Part shown: positions 46,603 to 56,599 of the stretch, one piece after another | Position numbering within the stretch: the first letter of the stretch is position 1 | Layout of the letters: every line of letters starts with the position of its first letter | Position numbers and translations under genes: made by a program | The notes under the pieces: model-generated | Database searches by the model: none | Told to the model about the DNA's origin: nothing | What the model saw: only the letters and a program-made list of their open reading frames with translations | Assembly: GCA_028564705.1 (NCBI GenBank) | Contig: JAPXFQ010000250.1 | Location: 682,001 to 746,000, forward strand | DNA length: 64,000 nucleotides | Origin: Apricaphanius iberus | Lineage: Eukaryota; Chordata; Actinopteri; Cyprinodontiformes; Aphaniidae | Direction of reading: 5' to 3'

Positions 46603-48036
46603 CAGTGTTGCAACAGTTACTTTGAAAAAGTAGTATGATTACAGACTACTGATTACTCCTTCCAAAAGTAACTTAGTTTCTTTACTGATTGCTGTATTTT
46701 AAAAGTAACTGTCATGTTTTTAGTTTGACTCATAAGCCAGCACAGAAACTCTCGGAAAAGAGATTAGCGTCTTTCTTAAATAAAAGTTTATTTTCTTCCA
46801 AGAAGGGAGGTGGATCGTGGGAGACGGCGACGCTGGAAAACAAGACTGGAGGTGAGTTAGAAGAAAGGATTGTATGACTTGTTTTCTTAGAGGAGAAGGA
46901 GGTTGATTGTGACTCACGGATGGGAATGGACACCGGAGTAGGAGGAAGAGGTAAGGGACCAGAGCGGAGCAGGATTCTGGAAGATGGGAATGATGTTGAC
47001 TGAACCTTCTTCTCCACAGGCAGCTGGGGAGAGCGGAGAAGATCAGGAGCCGAGCAGCAGCAACGGTGAGGCTGGTGGAGCAGGGAAGTTAGGAGCGGCC
47101 GCACCCCAGGAAGACGAGCGTCCAGGGCAGGTATCAGGAGATGGTTCACAGGAGGAACTTCGGAGAGCCTGAGATGGTCTGGGGTTGACGCGGCGAGTCC
47201 GGAAGGAACTAAGACGAGGAACACAGGAGGGAACAAAGGTAAGAACATGGACAAATATCGAGCGTAGCGTAGACTAAGGGTCAGGGTTACCACTCCAGGA
47301 AACGGAATCATCTGACGCCCGTCTGGTGGATCCGCTCCCTCTAAATACTGCTAAGGTGATTGCAGTAATGAGCTCCACCTGTTGCTGCTTAATCCTCAGC
47401 ACCTGTGGAGAGAAATGGACTGACAGCTCCTCCTGCTGGATCCTGACAGTAACTATGTTAGATTACAAGTTACTTTATTAGTTACTTTCAGCAGCTCCCA
47501 ATAGCACTCCCCACTGCCTCAACATAAACACAATAACCAGTTTTGCCAATACTCACTTTATTGGAAGTGCATTTTAACGGCAAGGCCGGAAATATACTTT
47601 TAACCTCACATTGACACCAGCAGCTATGAAGCAACAAGACGTGTCTTGGGCATGTACTACTGGAGAGTTCCACTAGGGGGTAGTTACAGAGCATAAAAAT
47701 TCACAGACTCAGGTCAAAACAAATATGGCAACAGTAAAAGGAGATAATCAGCTGTTTCGGATTACGACAGAAAAAGATGGCAGCAGTGTTGTTGAAGGTA
47801 TGCAAAGCCATATTTACTACTATTGTTGCTTGTTTTCCTAATGATTTTGCTGCCATGTACAGAATATATATTTTTGCTTAATAAAATAACAAAAATAGTA
47901 ATGCACAGTGGCTTGAACAAGTAACTTTAATCTAATTGCTGGTATGGAAATAGTAACACGTTAGATTAGTTGTTACTGAAAAAGTGGTCATATTAGGAGT
48001 AACGAGCTACTAAGTAACGCGTTACCAGCATCACTG
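46603..48036. mobile_element. hAT-type MITE with 8-bp target duplication
   Basis: Perfect AAAGACAC duplications flank it at 46595-46602 and 48037-48044; 8-bp duplications are diagnostic of hAT. The ends start CAGTGTTG at the left and CAGTGATGCTGGTAACGCG at the right (reverse-complemented), with a typical hAT CAGTG start and many 'agtaac/gttact' subrepeats inside. Without the solo LTR it is about 690 bp. No transposase ORF is present. Confidence 0.85.
46710..47448. mobile_element. Solo LTR, 739 bp, inside the hAT MITE
   Basis: Starts TGTCATG and ends CCTGACA (5'-TG...CA-3' with TGTCA/TGACA inverted termini). Perfect 5-bp duplications GTAAC flank it at 46705-46709 and 47449-47453. These are the marks of an LTR left after recombination between the two LTRs of a retrotransposon. 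The sequence is GC-richer than its surroundings. A polyadenylation-like 'aaataaaag' occurs near 46780; the orientation is not certain. No coding part is present. Confidence 0.7.
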
Positions 48037-48044
48037 AAAGACAC

Positions 48045-49080
48045 ACCATGGCAGCATATCAGCAACAGTGTGGTCATTGAATGTGCTGTGGTGAGCGACA
48101 CGTGAATATGGCGCCATTCGTGCCACCAAGATTGATAGTATAATTACTGCAACGCTACACCTTTGAATAAAGATCATGCCTTCCAACAACACAGGGTGGT
48201 GTCATGATGTCATAGAGTTTAAAATGCCAGTAAACATAGGGTGCTCATTTTGTATTTGCAAACAGTATCAGCTGAGATAGCAACTGGAGCGATGCAGGGA
48301 TCCGGGAGCTGAGCTTTTGTCTACCATGGACTCTTTCGTCTCTCTTCTGTTTATTCAACCCTGCATTTCGACAGTACGGACACCACCCCCACACTCCCTT
48401 TATCCCGCCATTGTGTAATGTTTTGTGAAAAACACTTGATTGCGCCCCATTGCTGCCACAGGCTGTTCACTCATGAATGACCAAATGGTCCCTACTTCTG
48501 GTTCCGCTTTGCCGCAACGTGCTGCCAATGTTTTTTTAAACAGGTGATGGTGGCGGTCCTCTCTAGTCTTGTTCTTGCATGTTTGCTTTTATTTTCTGAT
48601 GAAGAATTTAACCAAACCGCAACGGGTGTTGAGTGCCTGAAAGATTTTCTTTGTAATCATCCACTGACATACTTTTCAATAATCTTATCCTTGATTTGCT
48701 TAGTGTGTTGTCTTCATGGTACTACTAGCACCAGTTGGCTGGACCTCAGTTGAATTAAGTCAGTCACTTTAAAGAAGGTAAATATTTATGCAATAATGTA
48801 TTTTATGTTACACATTTTCATTTCATTGTCAATTTGTTGAAGTTAGTTTTCACTTTCTCATTAATCAGTTTTAATGTCATTTTCTTTATCGCCTCAGAAA
48901 TATAAAGATATTTTATGTGTGGTACTTTTAGAACACTCATGTTTGAATAAATTTGAATTATTTTTATTTTCCCATAGGACACACTGTAACTGAGATGGAT
49001 GTATTAAAAAAAGTGATGAACTTATGATCTTGCATTTCAGCTTTAATGGTTTTGGATGGTTTCTATGAATCTTTTTTCTG
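48045..49080. other. Unassigned sequence with small hydrophobic ORF
   Basis: The plus-strand ORF 48544-48753 (69 codons) has two hydrophobic stretches and starts just after an 'aaacag' acceptor-like site, but it has no homologue that I recognise and could be chance. No repeat boundaries were seen. Confidence 0.3.
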
Positions 49081-49085
49081 AATTT

Positions 49086-49393
49086 TGTCACAATCCTGGG
49101 TTGTTTTGTTATGTTTGGACTCTACATGTCTTTGTTCCCACCTTGGGTTTTCATTATGTGCTTTTGGTTTGATATATCTTTATTTTAGGTCTTGTCATTT
49201 GTAGTCTTTACCCTGTGTTAGTTTCAATTATCTTTCTGCTCAGTGTTTTATCCATCTTTCCATCCTTATCTTTGTGTCCCCTTCGTGTTAGTGATTGCTT
49301 CTGTATTTATTGTAAGTCTGCCATCTCATTATTAAATCTATTTTCATTACATTCAGACTTTGTCTAGGTCCTCATTCTTATAACAACATGACA
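49086..49393. mobile_element. Solo LTR, about 308 bp
   Basis: Starts TGTCACAATCCTGGGTTG and ends AACATGACA, the TG...CA form with TGTCA/TGACA ends. The flanks AATTT (49081-49085) and CATTT (49394-49398) are a 5-bp duplication with one change. The T-rich body and 'attaaatctattttcattac' near the right end (likely poly(A) signal region) match a common teleost LTR from memory, in forward orientation. Confidence 0.6.
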
Positions 49394-49398
49394 CATTT

Positions 49399-50710
49399 GA
49401 CATCTAAGATGCCCAGGATTGCATCTCCTCTTCCCTGCACTTCCAGAGAGGTTGACTTGAAATCCAACAACCTTATACTATTAATAACAATGGTACATAA
49501 AGTCTCAATAACACAAAACCAATTGGAAATAGGCTTGCAGCTTTCAGCTTTACGATTTCTTGGTGACATAAGTTATATGTTGTTTATTTTACTATGTAAA
49601 AAGATAAAGGCATGTAAGTACATATTGGATACATGGACAATGGGTTTTAATATAATCTTTTTTAGGATAAATTAATATTTTTTATGAGCTGTTAGAATAC
49701 CAACAAAAATGACCGTATTTGAATATTTTAGGTCTTCACAAAATATTGTGCATTAGGTTTTTCATTCTTAACATGATAACATTTGGCTGGATATTTTATT
49801 GTCAAGGTCATAATCATGCAACTGTCTTCAGTAACATCTGACATATCTAACATTGGTTTGGCATCTCTCTCCCTACACCTGTCGCCACTTTTTAAGCTTC
49901 CTGAGAAAGATTAAATAAAAGATGAAAAAAAGAAGCCGACATATGATGGAGGTGAAACCTCAGGGTATCATTCATAACTCTACAGAGCATCACAGCTAGC
50001 AGTCTCTGTAGTTGGTGTCATTCAATACTCAGCACACTCTGCTGCAGAGGTCTGATGATCAAACACAGAAAGTCCTTTAGCATGTTCGAGTACACGATAA
50101 AAACGGCATCGCCATAAGATGTCAGCATGTAAAAATGCCTAAAACTTGCCAGGTAAGCTGTTATTAAACATCCTGCAAATGCCAGTTTAGGGCTACACTT
50201 AACTGCCATTGCATAGTGATATCTTCCTACGGAGTCTAACTAGAAAGTATTCAGCATTCTTAATTTCCTTCCACTTTCAAAGCATTCCCCTTACTTTGAA
50301 CCTACACATAGAGGAGGCCTATATTCATGCAGCATTATCTCTGTGCTAACAACTTTGTGAGTTCTGCAGGCACATAGTTTGACTGTGTGGGCAGATTCAC
50401 AATAGTGAAGCCTGATAGATATAGATACTCATACCTAAACACAAGGTACTGCTCAGAAAGGATTCTAACAGAAATAACATTGTGTATATTTCAAATATTT
50501 CATCACACAGAATCAATGAATCCTTTGTTATGTATTTTGAAAAATAGTGACGCAACCTGCAACACTTAAAAAACCCTGGAACTACAGGGATATTGCAAAT
50601 TCTGCTGAATTATTTCTAATAATTTATTAACAACAAACTTTTTCAAGTGAAACTTTATGGGAAAGACTGACACAAAGAACATCATTTTATAGGGAAATGA
50701 AAAGAAAGTG
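49399..50710. other. Unassigned, with exon- or CNE-like block at 49980-50210
   Basis: On the minus strand 50018-50209 is open for 63 codons, and an acceptor-like 'gcaagttttag' precedes HFYMLTSYGDAVFIVYSNML. The block is complex and repeat-free. A plus-strand donor CTTGCCAG|GTAAGCTG lies at the same place. It may be a conserved non-coding element or a terminal exon; neither is proven. Confidence 0.35.
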
Positions 50711-50715
50711 AATTA

Positions 50716-51352
50716 CAGTGCCTGTTAGAGGTATTCATCCCTTTGGAAACTATAATTGCTTTTAAAATCCCATCATGATCAACATCAGTGATAGAATGGG
50801 GACCTGTCCAGGGTATACCTCACCACTTAATAATAATGGATAGATTCATGGATCAACAACATTTATCGTTTTTTTTTTGACAAATTTACAGACAAGCAAA
50901 ACCCCCCAAAAAGCTTCCATAAGGTCAAAGTAAAATCAGATTTCTGCAAAATAATAAAAAAATAATAAAAATAAATAAAAGCCACATTGCAACAGAGACT
51001 TTGAGGCAAGACATCCTCCAAGCAACCTGACAGAGCTTGAACAGTTTTGCAAGGAAGAATGGAGTAAAACTGCAACATTTAGATGTGCAAGCCAGATTGA
51101 GACCTTTCCACAAAGAATTTGGACGGTGCATCTACTAAATTCTAACTTGAAGGGGGTGAATGTTTATTAAATCACTGATTTTCATACATTGTTTTTTGAC
51201 ATTATTTTGTAGAAATCAGTTTTCGTTTTGACCTTACAGTGTTTTTCCTGTACACTTGTTTTGTCAAAAGGTCATATTTTGTTGCTAATGATTGATTTGT
51301 AAAACCTAAAAAACTGTTAAAACATCTAAGGATATGAATACTTTTTTATTGG
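50716..51352 (+). pseudogene. Deleted Tc1 element with both ends
   Basis: The left end reads 'tacagtgcctgttagaggta'; the right part 'aaggatatgaatactttttt' is diverged. Inside, 'gacagagcttgaacagtttt' and 'gcaaggaagaatggagtaaa' are the transposase C-terminus of the CAGTGCCTTGCAAAAG family. The N-terminal half is missing, and a small dispersed repeat is inserted at 50790-50860. Confidence 0.7.
50790..50860 (+). repeat. Dispersed teleost repeat, nested in Tc1
   Basis: 'gaatggggacctgtccaggg' + 'tatacctcacc' followed by 'aatggatagattcatggatc' joins the start and end blocks of the repeat seen at 36700-36995; the middle is deleted. Confidence 0.6.
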
Positions 51353-51366
51353 CACAGCACAATCCA

Positions 51367-51554
51367 AATTGATTCTAGTTATGTCACTTTCTATTTAAGG
51401 AAACTCTGCAGATTGTATTGAGCCATGGACTTGCAGCATTCACTCCTCCTGGATGAGCATGCAGCAACAGTGGACTGACCCTTGCGATGTGTATTTGACT
51501 TTCACCAATCCATCATACTGAGCATAAATGTAGCGATGGTGAAGAGGAAAACTT
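51367..51554 (-). repeat. LINE-associated repeat, left half
   Basis: 'aaggaaactctgcagattgt' and 'cagcattcactcctcctgga' continue the family seen at 10790-10836. The other half resumes at 52990, so the two are split by the THAP element. Confidence 0.6.
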
Positions 51555-52989
51555 AAAAGGATAGTTTGAATTTTTTTAGACATTAAGTTGTATCCCATCA
51601 TAACCTGCAGCATAATGCATACACATTGACGCAACTCTATGATCACCTCCTGGTCAGCTCTTGCTGTTCAAAGCTTTTCAAGAAAGTAGCCCCAGCTAGT
51701 TTCCGGGGCCATCAAACCGTATCATTTAGCCTCAGAGATTTATATCCGTTTAAAAAGCCTGATTCATTTGCATCACAAAAAGAACAAAAAATGTTGTCAG
51801 GTAAATTTCACAACTTACTATTACTCTGCACTATTTTCTTTCCATTCTAATCAATCCGTCCTGAGTCAATTTCTTTAGTTAATTACTTTAATGTTTATTT
51901 AAAGTTTCAACAACCTCAAATTACACTTTTTTATTCTGTTCTTTTTTCTTTACAATGCTGCAGGGAAATATGAACCTATGTTCTTACCACCAAGTGGTGT
52001 GGGTGGTTTACTTAAAGATAAGTGCTCGGAATTTTAGGCTTTGGTTCATGGTATTAGTTAACATTAATGAGTACATTACAATGATACTGTCCCCAATACC
52101 ATCCTAGGTGACTCCCTCATCATTTTATCTAATGTAAAGACGGCCTTTCCATCAACAGACCTCTTATAACTTTACTTTATTAACTTTGCATTGATCTCAT
52201 CACCTTCAACACTCTCCATCAATCCAACATTGATAGTTGACGATAATGATGGTGACAAAGTGATGGTGATGTGTGTTGGTGACTTTGTAATTGTGATGTT
52301 TGCAGGTAAAACAATCCAATATATTTTGGTCTAAAGTTAAGAATGTCACAGTTTGAGTAATTCAATGTAAAAGTACAATGATCAGTAGCAATAAAAAATA
52401 CAGTAAAGTAATTTATAGTAACTAATCAACCACTTAAACCATTGGCACAACTTAACCCAGGCCCTTTGGAACAAATTACTCCAAGCCCACCATTTTGCTT
52501 CAAAATAATGCAGTTGTAGGGGCATCAAATTATTGGTAGACAGAACTCACCCGGGGTACTGGTACAGCAGAACTCTTTAAAATAAGTGTTTTCCTCTTTC
52601 CTGTTTGTTTTGGGATGTATTCGTCCTTGCTGAAGTGTGCACGGCGCACACAAACGTCCTTTATTTTTGACTTTCTCTACCACAAAGTAACTGCTGGCAA
52701 TAAGCCAAAGTTGCCTAATAGCAAGGTCTGTGACAGGAAAATTATGGAACATGAGAGGTGATCCCGGCACATTCTTGTTTTTACAAACTGTGAATTTGTA
52801 ATAGCGCACCATTTTTTTTGGTATATTTTACTTTGTATTGCTTTAGATGTGTTTCGTTGTTGTCAGTCGTCATTTGAGTGTGTAAGCTCTATGAAACAGC
52901 TGATCAGTAGGTGCGAAACAGATGACATTGGTTGCAGCATGGTGGTAAGGATGGGATACAACTTCATGTCTAAATGCGAAGTATCCCTT
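51555..52989 (-). mobile_element. DNA transposon with THAP domain remnant
   Basis: The left end 'aaggatagtttgaattt...' + 'gaagttgtatcccatc'-type sequence and the right end (reverse complement 'aagggatacttcgcatttag', 'gaagttgtatcccatcctta') form diverged inverted repeats of about 55 bp. The interior carries a minus-strand THAP coding remnant. THAP domains are the DNA-binding domains of P-element-like and some other eukaryotic transposases, so a P/THAP-type transposon is inferred. It interrupts a LINE-associated repeat. A clear target duplication was not found. Confidence 0.65.
52551..52812 (-). pseudogene. THAP-domain exon, frameshifted
   Basis: ATG at 52812 opens MVRYYKFTVCKNK, then MFHNFPVTDLAIRQLWLIA (THAP 'FHxFP' and invariant Trp region). 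Near 52640 the frame 'RLCAPC' gives way to another frame that reads 'AHFSKDEYIPKQTGKRK' and 'LILKSSAVPVP', the usual end of a THAP domain ('AVP' motif). The first zinc-binding Cys is replaced by Tyr, and the C-x2-H pair is split by the frameshift. The domain ends at CCCCGG|GTGAGTTC, a good donor, so it was an exon of a spliced transposase gene. It is inactive as it stands. Confidence 0.75.
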
Positions 52990-53095
52990 GAACAGGAAGA
53001 AACCTCCAGCAGAACCTGCCTCAGTGTGGCTCAGTTGCCACGACCGACTGGAGGTTTGAGAAGAGAGAACACACAAAACCCACACAAAAAACACA
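52990..53095 (-). repeat. LINE-associated repeat, right half
   Basis: 'gaacaggaagaaacctccag' + 'cagaacctgcctcagtgtgg' and 'cacgaccgactggaggtttg' continue, as I remember it, the repeat interrupted at 51554. Confidence 0.65.
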
Positions 53096-53248
53096 GGTGT
53101 GATCCAGGAGAAATTTTGATGCTGAAGAACATTTATTCAGTTGGAAATAGGTCTGGACTAGACATTTGTAACATATAGATATGCATTGATCTAAACTATT
53201 GAAGTGTAGTGGCTATCCTATTAAAAGGCTTCAAGCCTCTGATTCTCC

Positions 53249-53761
53249 CTGAATTACCATATTAACCCCAATATAGGACAACCCCTATTATAAGATGACC
53301 CCCTTTTCCAAAACTAATCTTCACAAAAAAGACTAAATTCACGTTTTAAAGATTTTTTTTATTGAAATGTTGTGAAGTCATTTATGTAATAATTAAAGAC
53401 TGCTTTAATATTTATCAATTAATGCAATGGAAAGTCAAAACTAACATGACACATCTGCATGAGGCTTTTACTCACAGACGTCCTCTGCCTCACTGTCCTG
53501 CTGCGGTCCTGTCTCCTTCCACAGAACGTCATCCTCCCTACTATCCAATTAATTTAATATACAACACTTTTTACAGCCATCAATTATGCTTTTTTGGTGT
53601 TACTTCATCCCATGCCAGGAGGATCCATTGAATTTTTCCAAATCGTATGAGTGCGTGCACTGGACAGAAGCCACTGTATGTCTCTGCTACTGCGGTTGTG
53701 TAACAACAACTCTCAGCATGTGTCAACAACCTCGTCCTATATTCGGGTAACTTGAATTTAG
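53249..53761. mobile_element. MITE of the 'ataagacgacccc' type
   Basis: The left end CTGAATTACCATATTAACCC + 'caatataggacaacccc' and the right end 'cctcgtcctatattcgggta' + 'acttgaattta' are inverted repeats of about 36 bp with changes. The 0.5-kb interior has no transposase. Confidence 0.7.
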
Positions 53762-54081
53762 CTCCAGGTATATTCTCATGAACTTTTACTGGGTTCTCTG
53801 TTGCTGCTGAAGAAATCATCCACACAGCAAAATGCTGCTGCCATCACCTGTAAGGGTGTTGGTTCAGGGTGATAGTAAACTGTAGTTATTTGCCACTAGT
53901 AGCATTTTGCCTGTTGGCCACAAAAAACATTTTTGGGGTTTAATCTTATCCAGAGCATCTTCTTTAACCTAGACTGTACCCTTAACTTAAATCCAGTGCA
54001 ACCAATGTTAGTGGAATTTATTTCAAGAATAAATCCAGGTGTTTTGAGAAGTCCTCATATGTTTTGTTGAGGATCAACCAA

Positions 54082-54680
54082 GGGCGTTTTTACATGTGTG
54101 GCCGTGCCAGAAAACAGGAAGAGAAAAAGGGTTTGTTTTTTTCTGTTATTATGGTGTGGGTCTCAGCCCGCACTGGAGTCCAGTGGTTTACATGACAGAC
54201 TACAACAAAACAGCAGGTGGCGGTATACAAATAATTATTTAGCTATCCAACAAACAAGGAAGTGACAAGTACCAACGTCATAAAATCAGAGACGGCCTAG
54301 AATGACAACACATTGGTCTACTGGTCAACTGCTTCCTGAAGCCATCTACAGGGTGAGTGTCGTAGTAAACCCACTGCTTTGTAACCTTGTGTGTTACTGT
54401 GGGATACTTGAACAGCGTTGTTTTGGTCTCTTTACAGTCGAGTGGCGATTGAGTAACTTCCGTTAGCAATGTCGTCACATATATCAGGTAAGGTCAGGGT
54501 ACGGCTTGTATGTCACATGATCCATATCCACTCGTAACTGGACTCTAATACGACCTCCAGGGAAAGTGCCTCGAACCGTATCCTGGCACTGTCCAGATTA
54601 TGTTCACATGGTACGAAATAAGTGGATTTTGAGCAAATACGGTACCTGAATACAGGTTCGAGTCCCATGTAAAAACGCCC
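54082..54680. mobile_element. TIR element GGGCGTTTTTACATG, CAA duplication
   Basis: Perfect 15-bp inverted ends GGGCGTTTTTACATG / CATGTAAAAACGCCC, flanked by CAA on both sides (54079-54081 and 54681-54683). A 3-bp duplication fits PIF/Harbinger. It is 599 bp with no transposase, hence non-autonomous. Confidence 0.8.
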
Positions 54681-54739
54681 CAAGAAACACAACTGACAGA
54701 TCAGTGTCACGGAGAACTGTAAAGCTCATAAGAGCATAT

Positions 54740-55320
54740 ATCAGCGAAGGCTGGCAATGAGAACGCGCTATACAAAACTAGCAATGCATATAACCCTGAA
54801 TACACACAAAGTACCACTAAACATGATGGGGAGATGCTTTTCTTTAGTAGGAACCGGCACTTGAAGGAAGGATGAAATAATTCAAAGCTGCAACAAAGAG
54901 AAGAGACTCAGGTGGAGGTTCACTTTGCACCAGGACAATGACAATGACCACATAGCTAAAACAACAATGAAATTGTTTAGATCAACATAGTGTGTGTTAC
55001 TTAACCCATCTAACTGTCTTGAACCTGCCTGAAAGTTGAAATTTACCAGTGCTCTCTTTCCAAACAAGAATGGGCAGAAAAGGTAATTAACTGGATGTGC
55101 AAAGAAGCTCAAAAAATAGCTCAAAAGCAGCTATAATTGCTGTAAAAGAAGATTTTATAAAGTATTAACTAAGGGAGTCCAAACACAACTGTTAAGATGA
55201 AAAATAGATAATAAGCTATCCTTCTTTCACTTCAAAAATAAATAATTAAATAAATAATAAATAATAATAATAAATAAATAATAAATAATTCTATTTTTGT
55301 CACATTAAAGCATACTGTAA
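54740..55320 (+). pseudogene. Degenerate Tc1 C-terminal half
   Basis: 'ggaggttcactttgcaccag' + 'gacaatgacaatgacc' is the second Asp block (xFxxQDNDxxH-like). A degraded third motif follows, then 'gttgaaatttaccagtgctc' and 'tgggcagaaaaggt' from the C-terminus, then the 3' UTR with 'attaaagcatactgtaatcc'. It is an inactive fragment of the CAGTGCCTTGCAAAAG family. A (AATA)n run lies at 55241-55290. Confidence 0.65.
55241..55290. repeat. (AATA)n-rich run
   Basis: Imperfect AATA/AAT tandem units inside the Tc1 3' UTR region. Confidence 0.85.
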
Positions 55321-56486
55321 TCCTCCTGCATTCCAGTTCACTGATTTGTTTCACCTCCTCAGGAGTTTTATTTTTTTATCGAGTGAAGGAGACTGATTAT
55401 ATCCTGTATGTGTGTATAAAAAATACTGGACCAGTAAAAAATGTTTCATAACATTGTTCATAGCATGATGACGTGACCATTTCCAAATGGACGTGATATG
55501 CCCAAACTACCCCCCCTTAGCTTTAGGTGCAAAATATTTCGGAAAATGTGGCACAAATAAATTTCTGGTAGTATAGGCTCTTCATTATTCTATGTGTAAA
55601 ACCCCACAAAAATAGCAGGCTGAGATATTTCACAGTAATTATGGATGATTATGGATGCTTTATAACAATTTAATTTTGGTTTAACGTTTATGTGAAACAA
55701 GATTTGTAAGATTTGTTGAAATCAGTCCATCCGTCCATCCTATTGTCCAATCTGTCATTTTCAATTTATTTTCTGCAGACTAGGACTCATAAGGGACTGG
55801 CCCTTGTTTGTGTGTGCATTTTACAATTCCAGAAAATGTGTCTAAAGTTACTTTATCAAGTGTATAAACCCGCCTTTGCTCTTCTTGGTCTTAACTGTGA
55901 TTCTTTTTTCAGATATATCAAAGTATGTCACTGCCAAGCTTGTTCCTGTAATAGATGTGCCGAAACGCATACTAAAGTGTGATTCACTCAATGCAGTCTG
56001 AACCTTGTAACTCCTGGGGCTGCTTGACCCAAATTCACAGCTCCATTTTTCTGTGAAGGGGACCAAGCAGGCACAGTGCGCACAGTAAGAACAGGGTCAC
56101 ACTATGTGCATCCTTCTTCATTTAAAAGAGTTTACCTCCTTAAACATACCTTACAAGATCATCTCAGATGAGTAACAATATGTTCCTTTTAGAGGATTTT
56201 GACAAAGCTCAATTTGCTCCTATTGCTGGAAATGAACCTAAAATGGTGACAAATAGTTTTCTGCTAAACCAACTCGATGTAGTTTAATGTGTTTCTATTC
56301 CCAGACCATTTACAAACTGTGATAAAAGGCATAAAGCATAGATAACAAAGGGCTAAGGAAAACTGGGCTTGTTGTGGCATGACCATGGTTTCACACAAAG
56401 GTTTTATCTATCTAAGATTAACTCCCCTCTCTTTCATTGTCAACCCCACCTTCTTTTCTTTTCCCTCCCCTCCACCCTTCCTCCAG
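55321..56486. other. Unassigned, with tentative upstream exon at 56041-56084
   Basis: On the plus strand 'cctggggctgcttgacccaa' + 'attcacag' precedes 44 nt ending CGCACA|GTAAGA. One frame is open (LHFSVKGTKQAQC...) and ends in phase 2, exactly the phase needed by the 56487 exon. The acceptor is only moderate, so it is not called as a CDS. Confidence 0.3.
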
Positions 56487-56599
56487 GGATACACCTGTCG
56501 CTTGGGTCATGCCAGCTCGTTCTCCAAATCGCGGGGGATTTCCAATGACAAGGAGCAAAGAGAATTCTCTTCTGGTAGCTGATCACAAAACACAACAAA
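56487..56599 (+). CDS. Internal coding exon, unknown gene (113 nt)
   Basis: A 30-base pyrimidine tract ending 'cacccttcctccag' precedes the exon, and CAACAAA|GTAAGTTC follows. Only one frame stays open across it: one base, then 37 codons (DTPVAWVMPARSPNRGGF, PMTRSKENSLL, ending HKTQQ), then one base. It therefore goes from phase 2 to phase 1. The peptide is basic, with Pro/Arg/Ser, and lacks membrane segments, as in a cytoplasmic or linker part of a larger protein. A second frame stops at TGA before the donor. It contains CpGs and no transposon sequence. Gene identity is unknown. It lies on the strand opposite to the 31.9/36.0-kb exons, so it is likely a different gene. Confidence 0.65.

Noticed and set aside
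46730..47311. 193-codon minus-strand ORF
   Set aside because: It lies almost wholly inside the solo LTR, which is non-coding. Pro/Ser/Leu-rich composition reflects base content.
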